Positions 6,505-12,220 of a stretch of 12,220 bases of DNA are shown one piece after another. Positions within the stretch are counted from its first letter, which is position 1. Each line of letters opens with the position of its first letter. The translations under genes and the position numbers were made by a program. Location of the stretch: positions 1 to 12,220 of the forward strand of contig JAPKBY010000023.1 in NCBI GenBank assembly GCA_028823185.1. The letters are read 5' to 3'. The stretch comes from Planctomycetota bacterium. Lineage in GTDB: Bacteria > Planctomycetota > UBA1135 > GCA-002686595. A model generated the notes under the pieces. The model saw only the letters and a list, made by a program, of their open reading frames with translations, did no database searches and was not told the origin of the DNA.

Positions 6505-7415
6505 CAACGACCCCCGATCATCGCGAGCTCTTCTTTCAAGCGCAGCATGCGGCCTGGTTGAACGGTCTCAGAAGAGAGGTCATTCCAGGTCATGATCTCG
6601 GTGTAGCGGCTCCCGGCGCCGAGGTGCTTAGCGGCGATCTTCCAAAGGGATTGCCCCTCCAAGACCTTAACCGTCTTCCATGCGTCCTGTGATCCAGCGT
6701 TAGCAAGCTTGATGCTTGTCCCACGGACAGGCGCGACATCACCGATGTGAGGAAGAATCAGAATTTGCCCAGTTCTCAAGAAGTCGGACTTGAGCGAGTT
6801 GACCTCGCGCAAGCGCTGGAGGTTCTTGACCGTGCCAAGCTCCCGCTGAGCGATCATCGAGAGGCTGTCTCCAGACTTCACAGTGTATTCCAGTGGCTGT
6901 ATCTCTTGCGCGCCCCTCGACGACTGAGCCATTGATGGCTGGAGCTGCTCAGATCCAACAGCAGCGACCAAGTCTTCTGACGCGCTCGTCCTTCCCTCAA
7001 AGAAGCGAGCTGCACTGTTTCGGCTGATCGCGCTCTCTGCCGCGCGAAGTGCCATTGAGCTGTCGCGATCATCTCGTGTCGCCCTCCTCACCTGGGCCAG
7101 ATCACGTTGAGCCGGACTCACCTTTGAGAGCGGGAGCTCGCTAACAGCGGGGACTCGCCTCGTCACAGCTTCGCCCGAAGGCAGCGCTCGCTGAGGTCGA
7201 CGCCTCGATGAAGTTGCCACTCGAACAGTGGCAGCTTCACTCGGGCTGTCGGCCGCTTCACTTGCATGCGCAACAGGAGCAAGCTCGCCACCCCCATCCC
7301 ACATGTAAAGGACCCCGAAGGTCGTCAAGAAAAAGAGCAGAGCGAGGACGCCGTAGCGTTCCATTCTTCTCGTCGCGCGTGTAGGTATGTCCATTAGGTT
7401 TACTGTTTCCATCAT
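6504..7415 (-). CDS. Membrane-anchored protein with two LysM domains
   Basis: LysM domains bind GlcNAc-containing glycans such as peptidoglycan. This 303-aa protein has a short basic N-terminal tail (RATRRMERYG, residues 13-22), one membrane segment at about 22-38, and a long low-complexity linker rich in Ser, Ala and Arg to about residue 172. Two LysM repeats follow: LysM1 at 176-222 (EYTVKSGDSLSMIAQRELG start, QILILP end) and LysM2 at 247-294 (KTVKVLEGQSLWKIA start, GRMLRL end). The topology would be N-in with the LysM pair outside the membrane. No enzymatic domain is visible. The ATG at 7415 overlaps the ftsW stop as ATGA; a second ATG follows at once, so the exact start is uncertain by one codon. 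Its place after ftsW suggests a cell-wall or septum role, perhaps targeting or scaffolding at nascent peptidoglycan, but that is inference. No family name beyond LysM-containing protein is justified. Confidence 0.9.
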   Translation of the reverse strand: MMETVNLMDIPTRATRRMERYGVLALLFFLTTFGVLYMWDGGGELAPVAHASEAADSPSEAATVRVATSSRRRPQRALPSGEAVTRRVPAVSELPLSKVSPAQRDLAQVRRATRDDRDSSMALRAAESAISRNSAARFFEGRTSASEDLVAAVGSEQLQPSMAQSSRGAQEIQPLEYTVKSGDSLSMIAQRELGTVKNLQRLREVNSLKSDFLRTGQILILPHIGDVAPVRGTSIKLANAGSQDAWKTVKVLEGQSLWKIAAKHLGAGSRYTEIMTWNDLSSETVQPGRMLRLKEELAMIGGR

Positions 7416-8662
7416 CGGGCTATTGGGATGTGATTTTCTGAAGCTTGGCTCGTCTTTTCTGACGCGCCGCTACGTTGGAATGAGCGGGCGGCGCCGAGCG
7501 CTAACCCACAGGCGAGGGAAGACATGATGAGGGAGGTGCCACCATCAGAGATGAACGGGAGGGTCATGCCTTTCGGGGGAGCTAGACCGACGGCGACCAT
7601 CATGTGAATTAAAGCTGGCAGCAAGACGCTCAAGAGGAGGCCGAATGAGGTGATAGCGCGGAAGCGGTCTGGGATCGCGAGCACCATGCGCAGGCCGAAC
7701 CAGGCGATCGAGACGAAGAGGCCGATCACGATGACCATTCCGACCGCGCCGAGCTCTTCACCGATGAGCGAGAACACGAAATCTGAATCTTGATAGAGCA
7801 GGTTGCTCCGTCTGCTGAGGCCTTGGCCGAGACCTTGACCGAAGACTCCGCCGTTCCACATCGCCTGCGCCGCACCGCTGACTTGATCGTTGCCACCGGA
7901 TCCCCAGAGGATCGCGATTCGATCGCGTACATATTGCTGGGTGCTGACCGCGACGAAGATCCCAATTGCGAGCAATACGGCGAAGGGGTAGACCGTCTTC
8001 TTGGCTGGTGCTCCACCGACAAATAGCGTCAAAAAGAAGCACATCATCAGAATGAATGAGCCGCCGAGGTCTGGCTCAAAGAACACCAAGAGGCAAGTAA
8101 TGAGGCCGGTCATGAAGACGGGCAAGATAGTTCGCCAAGAGTTCATCAAGTTGTCTCCGAGGCGCGCGCAGCGATCTGCTGTCCACAAGATCAAAGTGAC
8201 CCGTGCTATCTCGGAGGGCTGAACGCTAAAGCCCATGATCTTCACCCAACGTGCAGCGCCGTTCGCAGGCATAGCTAAACCGGGGATCCACACAGCGACG
8301 AGCAAAAACATGGAGACGACGAAGAGATGCGGAACAAATCGACGGAACCCCTGAGGACCCAATCGCGCGCCCATCAGCAAACACACGAGCGCGGCTGATC
8401 TGAATCGTGCCTGCTCCACCAGCTCAGCTTGATAGCCCTCATAGCTGACCGTCGTGGCCGCGTGTGAGGCTTGTAAGAGAAAGCCAAGGCCGAAGAGCGC
8501 CAAGACGCAGCAGAGGACGATGAAGGCAGGCTTTGCTGGGTCTGGCCCCGTTGCCTTTAGGGCCAAGCCCGCGAAGCTCTCACGGACCGAGCTCCAGAGG
8601 TCGTGCTGAACCTCCATCTCTGCGGGGGACTCGTCTCCCTTTCGTCTGCGAAATCTAGACAT
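7412..8662 (-). CDS. ftsW: SEDS peptidoglycan polymerase, FtsW/RodA family
   Basis: SEDS proteins are polytopic glycosyltransferases that polymerise lipid II, FtsW at the septum with a class B PBP. With the start at 8662 the protein has 416 aa, a normal length, and about ten hydrophobic segments after a roughly 45-residue cytoplasmic tail. Family blocks are NGAARWVKIMGFSVQPSEIAR (about 134-154), FFEPDLGGSFILM (194-206), GQGLGQGLSRRSNLLYQDSDF (275-295), FSLIGEELGAVG (297-308) and PPKGMTLPFISDGGTSL (362-378). The position in a mur cluster favours FtsW over RodA. The loop before DF reads LYQDSDF where PEAHTDF-like sequence is usual, and SDGG replaces SYGG. The frame stays open upstream to an ATG at 8719 inside mraY, but the ATG at 8662 overlaps the mraY stop as TGATG, like other junctions here, so I chose it. 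It overlaps the LysM gene by 4 nt. Confidence 0.93.
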   Translation of the reverse strand: MSRFRRRKGDESPAEMEVQHDLWSSVRESFAGLALKATGPDPAKPAFIVLCCVLALFGLGFLLQASHAATTVSYEGYQAELVEQARFRSAALVCLLMGARLGPQGFRRFVPHLFVVSMFLLVAVWIPGLAMPANGAARWVKIMGFSVQPSEIARVTLILWTADRCARLGDNLMNSWRTILPVFMTGLITCLLVFFEPDLGGSFILMMCFFLTLFVGGAPAKKTVYPFAVLLAIGIFVAVSTQQYVRDRIAILWGSGGNDQVSGAAQAMWNGGVFGQGLGQGLSRRSNLLYQDSDFVFSLIGEELGAVGMVIVIGLFVSIAWFGLRMVLAIPDRFRAITSFGLLLSVLLPALIHMMVAVGLAPPKGMTLPFISDGGTSLIMSSLACGLALGAARSFQRSGASEKTSQASENHIPIAR

Positions 8663-9810
8663 CAGCGCAGCTTCAGCAGCCCCAGCCCTGCCATCGCACA
8701 CACCGCAGCGACGATCCATGCTCGGATCACGATCTTGCTCTCATGCCAAGGCGCCGCCCCCGCAGTGAAGATCCCACCATGGCGCTCGAGGCCATGGTGA
8801 ATAGGCGCGCAAGTGAACAAGCGCTTTCCACCAGTAGCCTTGTAGTAACGCGTCTGAAGGAAGCTCGACCCAATCTCGGCGTAGAAGACGAATCCGATCA
8901 AGGGCAGCACCAGCTCTTGCTTGGAGACGATCGCCATCCAAGCTAGGAGGCCCCCGAGGGGTAGTGAGCCTGAGTCTCCCATGAAGACCTGCGCTGGATG
9001 AGAGTTGTACCAAAGAAACCCCATGCAGGATCCGCAGAGCGCTCCACCGAGGATCGCCATCTCTGACGCGTCAGGTACATAAGGCAACCAGAGATAAGCT
9101 GCGAAATCATATCGACCAGCTACATAACAGAAGACGCTGAGGGCGAGCCCTGCGATCAGCATGCAGCCAACGCAGAGTCCATCTAGGCCATCTGTGATGT
9201 TCGCTGCATTTGAGGTACCTACGATCAAGACGTACTCAAAGGCGACAAAGAGCGCGAGGCCCAAGACCCCCCAGGTCGCGAAAGAGATTTGTATGTCTTT
9301 CATCACGGGCAGATACAGCTCGAGCATCGACATGCGATCCGTCACGTGAACGTAATAGAGCCAGGCGCCCAAGACCGCGAAGGTCACGAGAGAGAGGCCG
9401 ATCATCTTCGAGAGCGCAGAGATCCCTTTTGAGTTTGGGATCGTCAATTTTCGCCAATCATCGACAAAACCGACCGCGGCGAAGCCAGCTACTAAGGCGA
9501 GAGCCAAGATGACGTGGATATTGTCCAATCTTGCCCACAGCAGCGTCGAAGCGAGAAAGGCTCCCACCAAGAAGCTCCCACCCATCGTAGGCGTCCCCTC
9601 TTTAGCTTTGTGAGTGCTGATGTCTGGACGCGGGCTAAGGTCTGTCGCCGACAGGTCCTCTACCACCCGCTTTGACTTCAACCAGCGCACCGTTATCCCT
9701 CCCCACCAGATCGCGAGCAAGAAAGCTGTCAAGCCAGCCATCGCCATTCGAAAAGTGATGTAGCCAAAGAGATCTGACTGGCTCAAGTTGTCCAAGAGGA
9801 TCGGTATCAC
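8662..9810 (-). CDS. mraY: Phospho-N-acetylmuramoyl-pentapeptide-transferase (MraY)
   Basis: MraY is the polytopic inner-membrane enzyme that moves phospho-MurNAc-pentapeptide from UDP onto undecaprenyl phosphate, forming lipid I. The 382-aa protein has about ten membrane segments and the expected cytoplasmic-face motifs: GTPTMGG (72-78), GFVDDWRK with the Asp pair D117/D118, SNAANITDGLDGL (200-212), and FMGDSGSLPLGG with D279. The late motif usually written HHH reads PIHHGLERHGG (337-346), so the third His is replaced by Gly. The start is GTG at 9810, overlapping the murF stop as GTGA and preceded by a strong AAGGAGG at 9820-9826. The stop overlaps the ftsW start by 1 nt. The gene that usually follows mraY, murD, is not here. 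Confidence 0.97.
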   Translation of the reverse strand: MIPILLDNLSQSDLFGYITFRMAMAGLTAFLLAIWWGGITVRWLKSKRVVEDLSATDLSPRPDISTHKAKEGTPTMGGSFLVGAFLASTLLWARLDNIHVILALALVAGFAAVGFVDDWRKLTIPNSKGISALSKMIGLSLVTFAVLGAWLYYVHVTDRMSMLELYLPVMKDIQISFATWGVLGLALFVAFEYVLIVGTSNAANITDGLDGLCVGCMLIAGLALSVFCYVAGRYDFAAYLWLPYVPDASEMAILGGALCGSCMGFLWYNSHPAQVFMGDSGSLPLGGLLAWMAIVSKQELVLPLIGFVFYAEIGSSFLQTRYYKATGGKRLFTCAPIHHGLERHGGIFTAGAAPWHESKIVIRAWIVAAVCAMAGLGLLKLR

Positions 9811-11210
9811 AGCGCTCCGCCTCCTTCATGGACTGATGAGAGGTGCTGTACTAAACACTCGAGGCCGACTCCCCTGCTCCCCTTCACGAGGATGACATCC
9901 CCTCCAAGGAAGAGCCCATCGCAAGCGTCCACGAGATCTGCAGCCGTCTTGAAGTGCAGCACAGCCTCATTAGCGAGGCCTGCCTCTAGCGCACCTGCGG
10001 CCGTGGCCTTGGCGAGCTCTCCAACACAAATGAGGAGGTCGACCTTGCGCTGCGCCGCGTCAGCTCCGATCGCCTTATGAGCAGGATCTGAGTGCTCTCC
10101 GAGCTCCAGCATCTCTCCGAGGACGAGCACTCGCCTTTGGTGACCGTGCATGCCCTCAAGCACACGCACGCTCGCCATCGCAGAGGTCGGGTTCGCGTTA
10201 TAGCTGTCATCTAGGATGACAAGGTCTCCGACCTCTATTCGCTCCATGCGACCACGCGCAGCTCGCACCCCGCTGACCATGGGCAAGACCTCATCAAGAT
10301 CTAGACCCATTCCACGACATGCGGCCAGAGCAGCGAGGAGGTTCTCTACATTGTGAGCCCCAACGAGAGGAGAGGTGACCTCTCTCCCATCAAGCCGAAA
10401 GGTCGTTCCCGCTCCATGGGTGTAGAGATCGGTAGCGTCTAAGTCGCCGTCTCCCTCCACGCTGAAGGTGATGACTCGAGCTGAAGTCCTGCTTGAGATC
10501 TCAGGCGTGAACGGGCAGTTGGCGTTCAAGACACAGAAGCCTTCAGGAGTCAGCTTCGCGGCGAGGTCGCCCTTCTCTCTCGCGACCCCTTCTTTTGTTC
10601 CCAAGCCTTCGAGGTGAGCAGCGCCAATGTTCGTGATGATCGCACCTGTGGGGTTCGCGATCCTGCACAAGGCTGCGATCTCGCCAGGTGCGTTCGTCCC
10701 TAGCTCTACGACCAGAGTCTCTGTGGATTCATCTGCTAAGAAGAGCGTGTGGGGTACACCGATCTCATTGTTGAAAGAGTTCGGGCTCCCGACGACCTTC
10801 CGTGAAGTCCCCAAGAGGTGGACGAGGACGTTCTTAGTGGTCGTCTTCCCACAGCTCCCTGTGATCCCGATCACCGGAACATCCAAGCGAGACCTGTGCC
10901 AAGAGGCGAGCATTCCCAAGGCCTCTCTTGGCGCGGGGTGAAGCACGACCGCGGCCTCGTCAGGGAGCCGCTCGACGGTCCCAGAGATGTCTGGGTGACC
11001 CTCCCTCAACAAGAGCGCGCCTGCTTTGGATTCGACCGCACCTTCCGCGAACTTGTTGCCATCAAAGTTCGGCCCCTCAAGCGCGACGTATAGATCACCC
11101 TCCGAGATAGAGCGAGTGTCAGTGCTCACACCTGAGACGACGCTCTCTGCATCGCCTTTGACCAGCTTTCCACTAGTCGATTCCACGATCTCTTCCACCT
11201 TCGCGCGCAT
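9807..11210 (-). CDS. murF: UDP-N-acetylmuramoyl-tripeptide--D-alanyl-D-alanine ligase (MurF)
   Basis: MurF is the cytosolic ATP-dependent Mur ligase that adds D-Ala-D-Ala to complete UDP-MurNAc-pentapeptide. The N-terminal substrate domain shows VSTDTRSISEGDLYVAL (about 28-44). The ATP loop GITGSCGKTTTK is at 115-126. SFNNEIGVPHT (145-155), VELGTNAPGEI (168-178), TNIGAAHLEGLG (193-204) and the REKGD segment (211-215) with the probable carbamylated Lys213 follow. GAHNVENLLAA and DDSYNANPTSAMAS in the C-terminal half are diagnostic of MurF. The length (467 aa) is normal. The ATG at 11210 overlaps the murE stop as TGATG and has AGGAG about 11 nt upstream; the 3' end overlaps mraY by 4 nt. The murE-murF-mraY order is the canonical dcw order. 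Confidence 0.98.
   Translation of the reverse strand: MRAKVEEIVESTSGKLVKGDAESVVSGVSTDTRSISEGDLYVALEGPNFDGNKFAEGAVESKAGALLLREGHPDISGTVERLPDEAAVVLHPAPREALGMLASWHRSRLDVPVIGITGSCGKTTTKNVLVHLLGTSRKVVGSPNSFNNEIGVPHTLFLADESTETLVVELGTNAPGEIAALCRIANPTGAIITNIGAAHLEGLGTKEGVAREKGDLAAKLTPEGFCVLNANCPFTPEISSRTSARVITFSVEGDGDLDATDLYTHGAGTTFRLDGREVTSPLVGAHNVENLLAALAACRGMGLDLDEVLPMVSGVRAARGRMERIEVGDLVILDDSYNANPTSAMASVRVLEGMHGHQRRVLVLGEMLELGEHSDPAHKAIGADAAQRKVDLLICVGELAKATAAGALEAGLANEAVLHFKTAADLVDACDGLFLGGDVILVKGSRGVGLECLVQHLSSVHEGGGAL
9820..9826 (-). promoter_or_regulatory. mraY ribosome binding site inside murF
   Basis: AAGGAGG, a near-perfect Shine-Dalgarno, lies 9 nt before the mraY GTG at 9810 and within the last codons of murF. 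It fixes the unusual GTG as the start and is the strongest ribosome binding site in the block. Confidence 0.8.
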
Positions 11211-12220
11211 CAGCTCAATAGCTCCTCGGCCGCGACGATCCTGTCGTCAAAGGGTGACCGTTCTCCCGCGATCTCTTGCGAGGACTCATGCCCCTTACCT
11301 GCGATCAAGATGACATCCCCTGGCGTTGCTATCGCGATGGCTCCCCGGATAGCCAACCTACGATCCGCCTCTACGGTCACGAGGGCCTCTCCTTTCAAGG
11401 CGCCCTCCGCTACCACGCGGCAGATCGCCATGGGGTCTTCACTGCGAGGGTTATCACTCGTGACGAAGACGAGATCTGCAGCCTCACCGGCCGCCGCTCC
11501 CATCGCCTCACGCTTGCTCGTGTCCCTGTCTCCGCCGCAACCAAAGACAACTATCAGGCGTCCCCTCTCCGCTACTAACGGCCGGAGAGTCTCCAAGGCG
11601 CCAGCTAAGGCGGCCTCCGTGTGTGCAAAATCGACCAACACCGTGAAGCCCCGGTCGGCGGTGTCCACTGGCTCCATGCGTCCAGTAGGAGCTGACACCT
11701 CCCTGAGTCCATCTCTGATCTCTACTAGGCTCATCCCTGAGGCCATCGCTGCAGCAGCTGCCGCCAGCGCGTTCTCTACACCAAAACGCCCGATCAGCCT
11801 TGTGCAGACGTCGATCGACGCATCCACTGAACAGAGCGTAAAGCTCGTCCCTTCGCGCTCCATCACGACGCTCTCTGCCCACAGCCCCGAGCCTTTTTCG
11901 CCGAACAAGACCACCCTCGCTCCGCGCTCTCGCGCCGCTCTCTCCATCTGAGATGCGTAGGGATCTAATGCGTTTACCACCGCGACGCTCTCCGCAGAGA
12001 GCGAGTCAAAGAGGCGCTGCTTTGTACGCGCATAGCTCTCAAGGTCACCGTGATAGTCGAGGTGATCTACCGATAAATTTGTAAACACTGCGACATCCAC
12101 AGAGAGGCCTGCGAGTCGCTCTTGGTCCAGAGCGTGAGAGCTCGCCTCAAGACAGACAGCGACACCTCCGCCATCTCGATGCATCGCTAAGAGGCGCTGT
12201 AGCTCAGCTGCGTCAGGGGT
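11210..12220 (-). CDS. murE: UDP-MurNAc-tripeptide synthetase, meso-DAP type (MurE), 5' end outside window
   Basis: MurE is the cytosolic ligase that adds the third stem residue to UDP-MurNAc-L-Ala-D-Glu. Only the last 336 residues are present. The frame stays open to the window edge, and the residues before the first internal ATG (TPDAAELQRLLA) match MurE, so the true start and the ATP loop lie outside. Visible motifs are CLEASSHALDQERL, FTNLSVDHLDYHGD, the TKQRLF segment with the probable carbamylated Lys, GRFGVENALAA, TGRMEPV, VDFAHTEAAL, FGCGGDRDTSKREAMG and AGKGHE near the end. DNPR, encoded at 11444-11455, is the motif that recognises meso-diaminopimelate; lysine-adding enzymes differ there. 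This points to a DAP-type peptidoglycan. The stop overlaps the murF start as TGATG. No sign of damage is seen. Confidence 0.97.
   Translation of the reverse strand, partial: TPDAAELQRLLAMHRDGGGVAVCLEASSHALDQERLAGLSVDVAVFTNLSVDHLDYHGDLESYARTKQRLFDSLSAESVAVVNALDPYASQMERAARERGARVVLFGEKGSGLWAESVVMEREGTSFTLCSVDASIDVCTRLIGRFGVENALAAAAAAMASGMSLVEIRDGLREVSAPTGRMEPVDTADRGFTVLVDFAHTEAALAGALETLRPLVAERGRLIVVFGCGGDRDTSKREAMGAAAGEAADLVFVTSDNPRSEDPMAICRVVAEGALKGEALVTVEADRRLAIRGAIAIATPGDVILIAGKGHESSQEIAGERSPFDDRIVAAEELLS

Noticed and set aside
8663..8719. Longer FtsW start at 8719 inside mraY
   Set aside because: It would need a 58-nt overlap with the mraY C-terminus and has no ribosome binding site; the ATG at 8662 has the TGATG junction seen elsewhere.
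11310..11951. Plus-strand open frame of 213 codons opposite murE
   Set aside because: It is a low-complexity Ser/Ala/Arg product opposite conserved MurE motifs.

Overview
All recognisable genes lie on the minus strand. The window is the distal part of a division and cell wall (dcw) type cluster, followed by a threonyl-tRNA synthetase and a sulfatase. In transcription order (right to left): murE (5' end outside the window), murF, mraY, ftsW, a membrane-anchored two-LysM protein, a 53-residue small ORF, murG, murC, murB, thrS, and the start of a secreted iduronate-2-sulfatase-like enzyme that runs off the left edge.

Region 6343-12220 is one tightly packed block. murE/murF, mraY/ftsW and lysM/small ORF join by TGATG; murF/mraY join by GTGA and ftsW/lysM by ATGA. 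The small ORF ends 6 nt before the GTG start of murG. Region 2714-5114 holds murC and murB, which overlap by 59 nt; a 112-nt gap separates them from murG. After a further 108-nt gap come thrS and the sulfatase gene, joined by TGATG. There is no gene-free stretch over 300 bases, and no tRNA, rRNA, insertion sequence, CRISPR array or clear intrinsic terminator was seen.

Together the Mur genes encode most of the path from UDP-MurNAc to lipid II: MurB makes UDP-MurNAc, MurC, MurE and MurF add residues of the stem peptide, MraY makes lipid I, MurG makes lipid II, and FtsW polymerises it. MurE carries the DNPR motif of meso-diaminopimelate-adding enzymes, so the wall is probably DAP-type. murD, usually found between mraY and ftsW or murG, is absent here, as are ftsQ, ftsA, ftsZ and ddl within the visible part.

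The organism looks like a moderately GC-rich, DAP-peptidoglycan bacterium. The sulfatase, of a type abundant in Planctomycetota and other PVC bacteria, hints at that group, but this is a weak inference from one gene. Several proteins depart from family norms: ThrRS has no TGS domain, MraY has HHG where HHH is usual, MurG has LEVN where HEQN is usual, and FtsW lacks the usual PEAHTDF-like loop sequence. The most interesting unexplained items are the small ORF and the LysM protein between ftsW and murG.
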